Assembly (NCBI RefSeq): GCF_002884975.1
Contig: NZ_PJKB01000002.1
Span: 641,369 to 705,368 of the forward strand
From: Akkermansia muciniphila
GTDB taxonomy: Bacteria; Verrucomicrobiota; Verrucomicrobiia; Verrucomicrobiales; Akkermansiaceae
DNA: 64,000 bases
Direction of reading: 5' to 3'
Made by a program: the position numbers and the translations under genes. The number at the start of each line of letters is the position of its first letter. Position 1 is the first letter of the stretch. Shown in pieces: positions 19,003 to 28,290 of this stretch. Below the pieces are notes generated by a model. It worked only from the letters and a program-made list of their open reading frames with translations. It had not been told where the DNA came from and searched no databases.

Positions 19003-22000
19003 ATGGGAAACTCAATTGACCATGGCATGTTCCGGAAGTCCGTTCTGCTGGCTTGCGGATTGTCCTTTTCCTTTTCCGGGCTGGCCCTTGCCGCATCAGG
19101 CGCCCAGGCGCCGGAGCAACAGGTCCAGGCTGTTGAAGGCGCCAGGAAAATCAACCCTGCCGCCGTGGAAGTGCTGCTTGGAAAAAATCAGCGGATGACG
19201 TTTGATTTTTACGGAGACAATGTCTTCCGTATTTTCCGGGACGACAAGGGCGGCATCATCCGGGACCCCAAGGCGGAACCGGAGGCTAAAATCCTGGTGG
19301 ACAATCCCCGGAAGCCGGTTTCCAAACTGGACGTGGACCAGAAGGACGGCGTGGTTACCATTACCACCGGCAAGATCAGGATTGAAATAGACAAGAAAAC
19401 CTCCCTGCTCAAAATCATTAACCTCAAGGATAATTCCGTGGTGGTGGAGCAGGCGTCCCCCGTTCTTTTTGAGAAGGGTAAAACCAGCTTTTCCCTGAAG
19501 GCGAATCCGGATGAGTATTTCTACGGCGGCGGCGTGCAGAACGGCCGCTTTTCCCACAAGGGGAAGGTGATTTCCATTGAGAACCAGAACAGCTGGACGG
19601 ACGGCGGCGTGGCCTCCCCCACTCCCTTCTACTGGTCCACCAACGGTTACGGCGTCATGTGGCACACCTTCAAGAAGGGCCAGTATGATTTCGGTTCCAA
19701 GGAGAAGAACCTGGTCAACCTCCAGCATGATGAAGATTATCTGGACGTCTTTTTCATGGTTAATGACGGAGCCGTCAGCCTGCTGGGGGATTTTTACCAG
19801 CTTACCGGAGCGCCCGTGCTGCTGCCCAAGTTCGCCTTTTACCAGGGCCACCTGAACGCCTACAACCGTGACTACTGGAAGGAAGACGAGAAGGGCATCC
19901 TGTTTGAGGACGGCAAGCGGTACAAGGAAAGCCAGAAGGACAACGGCGGGATCAAGGAATCCCTGAACGGGGAAAAGGACAACTACCAGTTCTCCGGCCG
20001 GGCCGTGGTGGACCGCTACAAGGCGCATGACATGCCCCTGGGCTGGCTTCTGCCAAACGACGGCTACGGAGCCGGGTACGGGCAGACGGATACGCTGGAC
20101 GGCAATATTGCGAATTTGAAGAGCCTGGCGGACTACGCCAGAAAGAACGGCGTGGAGATCGGCCTGTGGACGCAGTCCGACCTGCATCCCAAGCCGGAAA
20201 TCAGCGCCCTGCTCCAGCGTGACATCGTGAAGGAAGTCCGGGACGCCGGAGTGCGCGTGCTGAAGACGGACGTCGCCTGGGTGGGCGCGGGCTATTCCTT
20301 CGGCCTGAACGGCATTACGGACGTGGCCCAGATCATGACCTATTACGGGAATGACAGCCGTCCGTTCATCATCTCCTTGGACGGCTGGGCCGGGACCCAG
20401 CGTTATGCCGGCATCTGGTCCGGCGACCAGACGGGCGGCGTCTGGGAATACATCCGTTTCCACATTCCCACTTACATCGGGTCCGGGCTTTCCGGCCAGC
20501 CAAATATCGGTTCCGACATGGACGGCATTTTCGGCGGCAAGAACGCCCTGGTGAATGTCCGCGATTTCCAGTGGAAGACCTTCACCCCCATGGAACTGAA
20601 CATGGACGGCTGGGGCGCCAATGAAAAGTATCCCCATGTCTTCGGCGAGCCCTACGCCTCCATCAACCGGTGGTATTTGAAGCTCAAGTCGGAACTGCTG
20701 CCGTACGCGTACAGCATCGCGGAGGAGGCCGTTTCCGGAAAGCCCATGGTCCGGGCCATGTTCCTGGAATACCCCAACCCCTACACCCTGGGTAAGGCCA
20801 CCCAGTACCAGTTTATGTACGGCCCCTATTTCCTGGTGGCTCCCGTCTACCAGGAAACGCGGGCGGACAAGGAAGGGAATGACGTGCGCCACGGCATTTA
20901 CCTGCCGGAAGGCCAGTGGATCGACTACTTTACCGGGGACCTGTACGAGGGCGGCAAGATTTACAATGATTTTAACGCCCCCTTGTGGAAACTGCCCGTG
21001 TTCGTGAAAAACGGCGCGATCATCCCCATGGCGAATCCGAACAACAACGTTGCGGAAATCAACCCGGACCTGCGCATTTACGAGCTTTATCCGCACGGCA
21101 ATACCTCCTTCTCCACGTATGACGACGACGGCGTGACGGAGGAATACCGGGCCGGCAAGGGCGTGCGCACCCTGGTGGAATCCAGGGTGGACGACAAGAA
21201 CAACGCGACCGTCACCGTTCATCCGGCAGCAGGGGATTTCACGGGCTTCCAGAAGAAGAAGGCCACGGAGTTCCGCGTGAACGTGACGCAGAAGCCGTCC
21301 AAGGTTTCCGCCAGGGTGGGGGAAAATGAAGTCAGTCTGGCGGAAGCGAATTCCAGGGATGATTTCAATTCCCGCGAAAACGTGTATTTCTATGACCAGG
21401 CTCCCAACCTGAACAGGTTTGCGACCAAGGGAAGCGATTTTGGGAAGAAGGTGATTGCCAAAAACCCGCAGCTGCTGGTGAAGCTGGCCCCGGCGGATAT
21501 TACGGCTGCCCCCACCGTGCTTTCCGTGGAAGGCTTCCGCTTTGAACCCGCTGAAAAATACCGTGTCTCTTCCGGCGCCCTGACCGCTCCCGCTAATGCT
21601 AGGGTGACGGAGGAAAACACGGCCGCATATACCTTGACTCCTTCATGGGATGCTGTTCCGAACGCGGATTTCTATGAAATCGAGTTCGGCGGGATGCTGT
21701 ACACCACAATCAAGGGCACGGAATTCCTGTTTGAGGATTTGGAGGCGGAAACGCCCTATTCCTTCAACGTGCGCGCCGTCAACAAGGACGGCCATTCCGC
21801 CTGGACGGCCATCAGCGCGAAGACCAAGGCCAACCCGCTTGAGTTCGCCATTCCGGGGATCGAAGGCGAAACGAGCGTGGAAAACCAGGGCAATTCCCTG
21901 ACGAAGCTCTTTGACTTCAAGGAAAAGGACGCGTGGCACACGAAGTACAACGAGAAGGCCGTGCCGTTTGACCTGGTTCTGGACCTGAAGACCATCAACA

Positions 22001-22938
22001 AGCTTGAGAAATTCCATTACGTTCCCCGTGAGGACGGCGGCAACGGAACGCTCCTGAAGGGCTCCGTTTCCTACAGCATGGACCGGGAAAACTGGACGAA
22101 GGCCGGAACGTTCCAGTGGGACAAGAATGGAGAAGTGAAGATCTTCAACTTCAAGGACGCCCCCACGGCGCGCTACATCAAGCTGAATGTCACGGAAGGC
22201 GTGGGCGACTACGGTTCCGGACGGGAAATCTACGTCTTCAAGGTTCCGGGCACGGAAAGCTACCTGCCGGGCGACATCAACAACGACGGCAAGATTGACC
22301 GGAACGACCTGACTTCCTACACCAACTACACGGGCCTGAGGAAGGGCGATTCCGACTTTGAAGGCTATATCAGCAACGGGGACATCAACAAGAATGGCCT
22401 CATTGACGCCTATGACATTTCCGTGGTAGCCACCCAGCTGGAAGACGAAGCCGACCATCCCCAGGAGGAAGCCGCGGCGAAGGACGAGGAAGCCGAAAAG
22501 AAAGACGGCGATGAAGACAAGGAAAAGGCCGCCGCGAAGAAACAGAAGAAGGAACACGTGGATGGGAAGCTGGTGCTCAGTACTGATAAGAAGAAGTACG
22601 CCAAGGGAGACACCGTCAAGGTGACCGTGAAGGGCAGGAACCTACGCCTGGTGAATGCGCTGAGCTTCGCCCTTCCCTATAATCCGCAGGATCTGGAATT
22701 CGTGGGCGTGGAGGTCAAGGGCATGAAGAAGATGGAGAACCTGACGAACGACAGGCTCCATACGAACGGGACCAAGGCCCTGTATCCCACCTTCGTCAAC
22801 ATCGGAGACAAGGAGCCCGTTGAAGGTTCCTCCGAGCTCTTTGTGCTGAAATTCAAGGCCCGCCGCGACGTGAAATTCCAACCGAAGCTTACGGACGGCA
22901 TGGTAGTGGATAAAAAGCTGAACACCAAGAAACTGTAA
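19003..22938 (+). CDS. secreted GH31 glycosidase with FN3, F5/8C, dockerin and cohesin-like domains
   Basis: 1311 aa with signal peptide (a second ATG at residue 9 is an alternative start). GH31 barrel covers roughly residues 160-740: nucleophile D423 in LKTDVAWVG, acid/base D475 in WSGDQTGG, and the substrate-loop GSDMDGIFGG. These spacings fit the GH31 alpha-N-acetylgalactosaminidases (Nag31 group), so the substrate may be alpha-GalNAc on mucin, an inference rather than a proof. Then FN3 (about 865-950), F5/8C or CBM32-like (about 960-1085), a dockerin pair with GDINNDGKIDRNDL and GDINKNGLIDAYDI (about 1088-1145), a charged linker (1148-1184) and a cohesin-like domain (1187-1311). A protein carrying both dockerin and cohesin partners is unusual. 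Confidence 0.9.
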   Translation: MGNSIDHGMFRKSVLLACGLSFSFSGLALAASGAQAPEQQVQAVEGARKINPAAVEVLLGKNQRMTFDFYGDNVFRIFRDDKGGIIRDPKAEPEAKILVDNPRKPVSKLDVDQKDGVVTITTGKIRIEIDKKTSLLKIINLKDNSVVVEQASPVLFEKGKTSFSLKANPDEYFYGGGVQNGRFSHKGKVISIENQNSWTDGGVASPTPFYWSTNGYGVMWHTFKKGQYDFGSKEKNLVNLQHDEDYLDVFFMVNDGAVSLLGDFYQLTGAPVLLPKFAFYQGHLNAYNRDYWKEDEKGILFEDGKRYKESQKDNGGIKESLNGEKDNYQFSGRAVVDRYKAHDMPLGWLLPNDGYGAGYGQTDTLDGNIANLKSLADYARKNGVEIGLWTQSDLHPKPEISALLQRDIVKEVRDAGVRVLKTDVAWVGAGYSFGLNGITDVAQIMTYYGNDSRPFIISLDGWAGTQRYAGIWSGDQTGGVWEYIRFHIPTYIGSGLSGQPNIGSDMDGIFGGKNALVNVRDFQWKTFTPMELNMDGWGANEKYPHVFGEPYASINRWYLKLKSELLPYAYSIAEEAVSGKPMVRAMFLEYPNPYTLGKATQYQFMYGPYFLVAPVYQETRADKEGNDVRHGIYLPEGQWIDYFTGDLYEGGKIYNDFNAPLWKLPVFVKNGAIIPMANPNNNVAEINPDLRIYELYPHGNTSFSTYDDDGVTEEYRAGKGVRTLVESRVDDKNNATVTVHPAAGDFTGFQKKKATEFRVNVTQKPSKVSARVGENEVSLAEANSRDDFNSRENVYFYDQAPNLNRFATKGSDFGKKVIAKNPQLLVKLAPADITAAPTVLSVEGFRFEPAEKYRVSSGALTAPANARVTEENTAAYTLTPSWDAVPNADFYEIEFGGMLYTTIKGTEFLFEDLEAETPYSFNVRAVNKDGHSAWTAISAKTKANPLEFAIPGIEGETSVENQGNSLTKLFDFKEKDAWHTKYNEKAVPFDLVLDLKTINKLEKFHYVPREDGGNGTLLKGSVSYSMDRENWTKAGTFQWDKNGEVKIFNFKDAPTARYIKLNVTEGVGDYGSGREIYVFKVPGTESYLPGDINNDGKIDRNDLTSYTNYTGLRKGDSDFEGYISNGDINKNGLIDAYDISVVATQLEDEADHPQEEAAAKDEEAEKKDGDEDKEKAAAKKQKKEHVDGKLVLSTDKKKYAKGDTVKVTVKGRNLRLVNALSFALPYNPQDLEFVGVEVKGMKKMENLTNDRLHTNGTKALYPTFVNIGDKEPVEGSSELFVLKFKARRDVKFQPKLTDGMVVDKKLNTKKL

Positions 22939-22958
22939 CATGCTTCACTGATGCGGTC

Positions 22959-22988
22959 CGTGTCCCGGTAGAAAAGAGCCGGGACACG
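22959..22988 (+). terminator. hairpin after the GH31 gene
   Basis: Perfect arms CGTGTCCCGG and CCGGGACACG, 10-base loop. No T run follows, so termination strength is doubtful. Confidence 0.45.
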
Positions 22989-23170
22989 GGAGCCGCCATT
23001 TCCGGCGGGGCGCCCCGCGGCTTTCACCGCCGCGCGGGCGCCCTTCCGCGTATTCCGGAAACAGGGGGTGACGCAATGAGGCGCCTTCCGCAGGCGGATG
23101 GCCCGTTTTTTGCTGGCGGGCCGGGCCTTTTCACGTATGTTGGGGGCGCCAGGCAGGCGCCCATGATGTC

Positions 23171-24481
23171 ATGATTGGCCCCGGACTCATCTCCTCCTTC
23201 TGTTTTCTGATGACGGCCGCCCATTTTTTACGCGGCGGCGTAAATGCGGGGGTTATTTTGTGCCTGGCGCTGGCGGCCCTGTCTTTTTCCGGGTGCGGCT
23301 GGCTCCGCAGGAGCGTCACGTTCCTGCTGCTGGCCTCACTGGTTTTTTGGGGAGTGGAATCGGTCCATCTGGCCGGGATGCGGATCGTGGAGGGGCTGCC
23401 GTTTGTGCGCCTGGCCGCCATTCTCATGGGCGTCCTGCTGCTCCATGCCGGGGCCATTCTGTGGCGCAGCCGCGGGGAGAAGGGCTTGTCCGCGCCGGAG
23501 CTGGCGCGCAGCCGCGTGTTTTCCGCTTCCGTGGTGCTTCTGTTCGCGCTGGATGCACTGGCTCCTTTCCCCCTTCTGCTGGGAGAGCGCGTATTCCCAT
23601 GGCAGGGCTTCAACGGACTGGCTATTCTGCTGCTGGCCTGGTGGGGCGGCTATTGCGCGGCGGGCCTGCTGAATCCGCAGGCGTCCCCCCGCAGGCGGCG
23701 TGTGATGTGGACCGTGTTCGCCTCCGTCTTTTTCCTGCAATTCCTGCTGGGCGTCACGGTAGCCTCCTCCCTGCTGATGACGGGCAGGCTCCACCTCCCC
23801 GTGCCGTTCATGATGCTTTCCGGCCCGGTGTACCGCGGAGAGGGGATGTTCATGCTGGCGCTGTTCAGCGTGTCCGTGCTTCTGGCGGGGAGCGCCTGGT
23901 GCAGCCATCTGTGCTACTTCGGGGTGTGGGACTGTCTGTCCGCCTCCTTCTCCCGCAGGAAGGGGCATCCCGTGAAGGGGGGAAAGGATTCCCGTGACTG
24001 GAGATGGGTTTTTCTTGCCGCGGCGGCGGGGCTTCCGCTCCTGCTGGCCATCCTGGGCGTGCCGCTGGGATACGCCCTGGCGGCCGCGCTTGCCGCGGCG
24101 CTGGCGGCTCCGTTTGCCTGGAAGAGAAGCTCCGCAAGCGGCGTGCGGGAATATTGCAGCAGGTTCTGCCCCATGGGCCTGGCGGCCAGCCTGCTGGGCA
24201 GGCTTTCCTCCTGGCGAATGCGCGTGGGGGAGGCATGCACCGGCTGCATGAAGTGCGCCTCCGCCTGCCGTGACCTGGCCATCTCCCGTGAGGGAGGGGT
24301 TTGCCATATTTCCCGCCGCTGCACCCTGTGCCGGGACTGCATTTCCCGGTGTTCCCGCGGCGCGCTTGGCTTCGGCATGGCCGGGCCCTTTTCCTCCGTG
24401 CCGTCCGCTCGGGCGGACCTGTACTTTGTAACGCTGATTTCCGTCATGCACGTGGTGTTTCTGGCGACGGCGAGAGTCTGA
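23171..24481 (+). CDS. polytopic membrane polyferredoxin (4Fe-4S, NapH/NosR-like)
   Basis: 436 aa. About ten hydrophobic helices. A cytoplasmic region contains WCSHLCYFG and YCSRFCPMG (paired CxxxC motifs seen in NapH, NosR and RnfB-linked proteins) and two classical 4Fe-4S clusters, CTGCMKCASAC and CTLCRDCISRC, near the C-terminus. The most likely job is to pass electrons from the quinone pool or a redox carrier across or along the membrane. The next gene, 17 bases away, is a sirohaem reductase, so it may be the electron donor for sulfite or nitrite reduction. I know of no exact match to this pairing. Confidence 0.82.
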   Translation: MIGPGLISSFCFLMTAAHFLRGGVNAGVILCLALAALSFSGCGWLRRSVTFLLLASLVFWGVESVHLAGMRIVEGLPFVRLAAILMGVLLLHAGAILWRSRGEKGLSAPELARSRVFSASVVLLFALDALAPFPLLLGERVFPWQGFNGLAILLLAWWGGYCAAGLLNPQASPRRRRVMWTVFASVFFLQFLLGVTVASSLLMTGRLHLPVPFMMLSGPVYRGEGMFMLALFSVSVLLAGSAWCSHLCYFGVWDCLSASFSRRKGHPVKGGKDSRDWRWVFLAAAAGLPLLLAILGVPLGYALAAALAAALAAPFAWKRSSASGVREYCSRFCPMGLAASLLGRLSSWRMRVGEACTGCMKCASACRDLAISREGGVCHISRRCTLCRDCISRCSRGALGFGMAGPFSSVPSARADLYFVTLISVMHVVFLATARV

Positions 24482-24498
24482 CATTATTCAATCCGATC

Positions 24499-25947
24499 AT
24501 GAGAGATACGTATACCCTGGAATACCCTTTTTGCGGAGGCTGGATGGAGCCCGCCCAGTGGCAGGCCATTCTGGAGGCCGTGGACGGCGGATGCCGCCTT
24601 GTTTCCTTCTCCACCCTGTCCATGCCCCTGGACGGGGCGGATGAGCAGGAATGCGTGCGGAAGGGCATGGCCCTGGCGGAGAAGCTTTCCCGCCTGGTTC
24701 CGTATACGGAACAGGCCGTGGATGTGGGGTCTTCCCTTTGCTGGGGGGAAAACCGGGACGCCTGGCTTCACTTTGCCGGAAAGCTGAATCGGTTTTCCTC
24801 CCCCGTTTCCTTCCCGGCATATGAAATACGCAGGAACCGCGAATGCCTCTTCTCCTCTGATCCCAGGCCGGAAGAACGTTTCTCCGCCCTGCACAAGCGC
24901 GTCAGGATTTGCCTGGAAGAAGCCCCGCACCATGAATTCGGCCTGTTTTCCTGTGACCTCGGTTTTGCGGTGCCCAAGGGCGGCCATCCGGAAGGCGGCG
25001 TGCATTTGTTTGCCGGAGGCGGGGGCGGCATCCCCGCCGGCAGCCCGGCCCTGGCTCCGCGTGCCGCGTCATGGCTGGGGCGGTATTCCCTGCCGGAAGC
25101 CCTGAAGGCGGCGGCAGTGCTGACGGCCTTGAATGAACGGTTCGGGGAAACGGAGAATCCGCGCAAAAGGCGGCTGAAGTCATTGTTCGCCACCCGCGGC
25201 CTGGACTGGGTGCGGAACGAGTTGAAAAACGCCGGGTTGTATCCGGGAGAAGGGGAGGAACCGGAGTTTTCCTCTTCCGGGGAATGGAGCCGCAATGACT
25301 TTTACAACGGGTTGCTGGTGGCGCTCCCCTCCGGCTGCCTGGAGGATACGCCGGAATATGCGGTGGCTGCGGCGTTCCGGCGCGTGGCTCCCTTCCTGAC
25401 GGCTCCGGTGCGCATCACGCCGCGCGGCAATCTCCGTCTTCATCCGGCGGACAGATGCGTGGCGGAGCGCATCAAGATGCTGCTGCGCGGTTCCAGGCGT
25501 TTTTCTCCGCTCTCCATAGAGTCCTGCTCCTGCCGCGGCCTGCCCGCCTGCCGCCGCGCCCGTGCCGCTTCCTCCCTGATTCATCAGGAGCTCAACGGCT
25601 GGCTGGAGGAAATCCTGCATGAATTCGGGCTGGATGACGAGCCCGTGGTGTTCCGGATTTCCGGCTGTCCCAACGGCTGCTCCCGTCCCCTGTTTGCGGA
25701 GCTGGCCCTGGTGGGACGGAGCGAAGGCGTTTACGACGTATTTGCCGGAGGCCGCCCCCAGGGTGACAGGACGGCGTTCCTGCTGCGCCGGGCCCTTCCC
25801 ATCGGGAAGGTGCGGGAGCTGTTCCGGGAGACCTTCCGCCAGTTTGCCCTTGCCAAAGGGGAGAATGAGGCGTGGACGTTCGGGGAATGGGCCTTTGACC
25901 GCTTGCAGGCGGGGGAAGTGGGGCCGTGCTGCGCCCACCGTCCGTGA
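24499..25947 (+). CDS. sulfite/nitrite reductase haemoprotein (sirohaem, 4Fe-4S)
   Basis: 482 aa from the ATG at 24499; an open frame extends upstream into the polyferredoxin gene but is a shadow. Four cysteines for the coupled sirohaem-[4Fe-4S] centre are present: C345-x5-C351 (CRGLPAC) and C390-x3-C394 (CPNGC), in the two-repeat arrangement of the family. APVRITPRGNLRL matches the conserved sirohaem/phosphate loop. It is shorter than assimilatory CysI (about 570 aa), with a shortened N-terminal half. Whether the substrate is sulfite or nitrite cannot be told from sequence. Paired with a membrane polyferredoxin rather than a CysJ flavoprotein. Confidence 0.85.
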   Translation: MRDTYTLEYPFCGGWMEPAQWQAILEAVDGGCRLVSFSTLSMPLDGADEQECVRKGMALAEKLSRLVPYTEQAVDVGSSLCWGENRDAWLHFAGKLNRFSSPVSFPAYEIRRNRECLFSSDPRPEERFSALHKRVRICLEEAPHHEFGLFSCDLGFAVPKGGHPEGGVHLFAGGGGGIPAGSPALAPRAASWLGRYSLPEALKAAAVLTALNERFGETENPRKRRLKSLFATRGLDWVRNELKNAGLYPGEGEEPEFSSSGEWSRNDFYNGLLVALPSGCLEDTPEYAVAAAFRRVAPFLTAPVRITPRGNLRLHPADRCVAERIKMLLRGSRRFSPLSIESCSCRGLPACRRARAASSLIHQELNGWLEEILHEFGLDDEPVVFRISGCPNGCSRPLFAELALVGRSEGVYDVFAGGRPQGDRTAFLLRRALPIGKVRELFRETFRQFALAKGENEAWTFGEWAFDRLQAGEVGPCCAHRP

Positions 25948-26066
25948 ATTCCTCCCCCGGAGTGGGGAATCAGTACGGTATTGCGCCTCTCCGCGGAGCG
26001 GTATGTGGCGATTTTTTGACCTGAAAATGGTTCAGGCGGTTTCCGGAACGGCTATGGTGGGGAATC

Positions 26067-27335
26067 ATGTCCCTGTCCTCTTTTTTCTATGCCGCCTGTC
26101 TTGGCTGTGCCGTAGGTTCCGCGTATGGCGCGGAAGGCTTTTCCTCCTGGAACGGAACGGAAAGCGGGGCGGCGTCCCTCTCCGCCCTATGGGCGCAGAG
26201 CTATGGAGGGCATCCCGGCAACGTGCATTTATACAGAAATGCCGGGAATCCGTGGATTCAGGAATTCAACGTGTCCCTGAGGGCGCAGTACCAGGCGGCG
26301 GCCGTAGCCCCCAACGGTTCTGAGACGTACCCCGGCTCCCACGGGCGCACGGAGGAATGGCGGCGGCTGAGGCTGGGCTGGAACGCCAGGGTGCTCCGGG
26401 ACCTGAAGGTGACGAATATCTGGAACATGGGCGGCGTGGACAGTCTGGGCTATTACAAGGGCGGACGCTGGAACGACCACAAGATGACCCGCGGCAACCT
26501 TTACGAGGCCAATCTGGAATATTCCCTGCCGGGCGCTGTTGTGGGCGCGGGGAAGGTGCTTCCCGTCATTCTGGCGGAGAACCGCATTTCCAGTTCCAAG
26601 TACAAGCTGCCGGAGATTTCCGCCGTGGAAAACATGCTGGTGAGCGACAGTTCCTTCGGCGTCTGGAGCTATAATGATGAAAAGAAGGAGCCGCTGGGGT
26701 ATTACGCGGGCCTGTGGTCCAATACGGACGAGAGAAGCCGTGGAACCTGGGGCACGTGGGAGTCCGTGAACATGAGCCTGGGCCTGTCCGCGCGCGCGGA
26801 TGGCATGCTGCTGAAGGAAGGGCGGCTTTACTGCGACTGGATTTACAACTGGGGGGACATGAAGGACCGCCCCTATGACGGCAATTACACGGGGACCGGG
26901 GCGCGTAATGTACTGGCCGTGTATTATTACGGAAAACAGGGGGCGTTTGAGCTGATGGCGCAGGCGGTCTGGGCCTCCCGCCTGAAGGAGTATTCCTCCG
27001 GAGGAACCACGGTAGCCCCGTCCGACCTGGCGGGGCTGACCGTCATGCCGTCCTTCAACCTGACGGGGCGCGTGCAGGCGGTGGCGCGGTACCAGCTCGG
27101 GTTCGGTCCGGACGCCGTAAAGCTGAACAAGCGCTATGCCTCCATGGCGGAAAGGGGAGGGAACCGCGTGGATTGCTACCAGGCTGTGGCTGCGGGGCTG
27201 AATTTCTTTGTGTACAAGGATGATCCGGCCCGGCTGAAGATCATGACGATGGCGGAGTACGGACATTCCAGCGGCGGCCGTTCCCCGGGCCTGACGGGGT
27301 GGACGTTCATCTGCGGCGCGTACACGAATTTCTGA
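26067..27335 (+). CDS. outer-membrane porin (OprO/OprP or related beta barrel)
   Basis: 422 aa. Signal peptide (MSLSSFFYAACLGCAVGSAYGAE), then alternating short hydrophobic strands with aromatic girdles (VNMSLGLSARADGML, GAFELMAQAVWASRL, GRVQAVARYQLGFG) and a terminal phenylalanine after GWTFICGAYTN, which is the outer-membrane insertion signal. The general pattern fits polyphosphate/phosphate-selective porins. It lies 142 bases before the phosphonate operon, so it may let phosphonate in; this is suggested by position only. Confidence 0.75.
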   Translation: MSLSSFFYAACLGCAVGSAYGAEGFSSWNGTESGAASLSALWAQSYGGHPGNVHLYRNAGNPWIQEFNVSLRAQYQAAAVAPNGSETYPGSHGRTEEWRRLRLGWNARVLRDLKVTNIWNMGGVDSLGYYKGGRWNDHKMTRGNLYEANLEYSLPGAVVGAGKVLPVILAENRISSSKYKLPEISAVENMLVSDSSFGVWSYNDEKKEPLGYYAGLWSNTDERSRGTWGTWESVNMSLGLSARADGMLLKEGRLYCDWIYNWGDMKDRPYDGNYTGTGARNVLAVYYYGKQGAFELMAQAVWASRLKEYSSGGTTVAPSDLAGLTVMPSFNLTGRVQAVARYQLGFGPDAVKLNKRYASMAERGGNRVDCYQAVAAGLNFFVYKDDPARLKIMTMAEYGHSSGGRSPGLTGWTFICGAYTNF

Positions 27336-27477
27336 CCGTGTCCAGCGCCGTTTATGTGACAACATTGCAACCAAGCAGCCCTTGTCCGGCGGCGGGGAAG
27401 GTTTTAGGTTGGCCCCGTTCCCGAAGGAAGGCCGCCATGGCGCGCAGGCCACCTTCAACGACCAGACAATACAGATT

Positions 27478-28269
27478 ATGAATAAAGTCAGTTGCATCAT
27501 CATGGATTGGGCCGGCACGGCCGTGGACTTCGGCTGTTTCGCTCCCCTGAACGTTTTTTTGAGCGTGTTCAGGGAAAAGGGCCTGGATATCACCTACAGG
27601 CAGGCGCGGGAACCCATGGGGTTGCTGAAAGTGGACCACATCCGCGCCATTCTGGAAATGGAGCCGGTGCGCGAACAGTTTGAACGGAAGTACGGCCGTT
27701 CCTGGAATGAATCCGACGTGCGGGAGCTTTACGCCGGTTTTGAAACGCACCTGTTCGCCTCCCTGAAGGATTTCACCACACCCATTCCCGGCGTGGTGGA
27801 AACGCTGGAGGGCCTGAAGGCCCAGGGCATCAAAGTCGGGTCCACCACGGGCTACACGGCGGAGATGATGGACATCGTGCGCCCCGGAGCCGCCGCCCGG
27901 GGTTACGTGGTGGACAACCTGGTGACGCCGGATGAAGTTCCCGCGGGGCGTCCCGCGCCGTACATGGTTTACCGGAACATGATTGACCTGGAAGTTCCTT
28001 CCGTGAAGCAGGTGGTGAAGGTGGGTGATACGATGGCGGATATCCGGGAAGGGCTGAACGCGGGGGTGCACACCGTAGGCATCATTACGGGTAGCAATGA
28101 ACTGGGCCTGGGCGAGGAGGATTATGAAGCCACGCCCGCAGAAGAATTGAACAGGATGAAGGAGGAAGTGCGCCGCCGCATGCTGGATGCAGGCGCCCAT
28201 TACGTGCTGGATTCCATCCGTGAGCTTCCCGCCTGCATTGAAGAGATCAACGCCTCCATGAACCGCTAG
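27478..28269 (+). CDS. phnX: phosphonoacetaldehyde hydrolase (phosphonatase)
   Basis: 263 aa. Breaks the C-P bond of phosphonoacetaldehyde to give acetaldehyde and phosphate. HAD-superfamily enzyme: nucleophile D10 in IMDWAGTAVDFG, the Schiff-base lysine K51 in MGLLKVDHIRA, and VGDTMADIREG holding the magnesium ligands. K51 is what separates PhnX from other HAD enzymes. Starts at the ATG at 27478; an upstream open frame is not conserved-looking. First gene of the operon phnX-phnW-ABC transporter. Confidence 0.96.
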   Translation: MNKVSCIIMDWAGTAVDFGCFAPLNVFLSVFREKGLDITYRQAREPMGLLKVDHIRAILEMEPVREQFERKYGRSWNESDVRELYAGFETHLFASLKDFTTPIPGVVETLEGLKAQGIKVGSTTGYTAEMMDIVRPGAAARGYVVDNLVTPDEVPAGRPAPYMVYRNMIDLEVPSVKQVVKVGDTMADIREGLNAGVHTVGIITGSNELGLGEEDYEATPAEELNRMKEEVRRRMLDAGAHYVLDSIRELPACIEEINASMNR

Positions 28270-28290
28270 CCTTTCAACCATCCATTAACC

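Noticed and set aside
19096-21222. Long open frame antisense to the GH31 gene
   Set aside because: Mirror of a highly conserved GH31 catalytic domain; no independent features.
27336-27477. Riboswitch upstream of phnX
   Set aside because: No conserved aptamer pattern that I recognise in the 142 bases before phnX.
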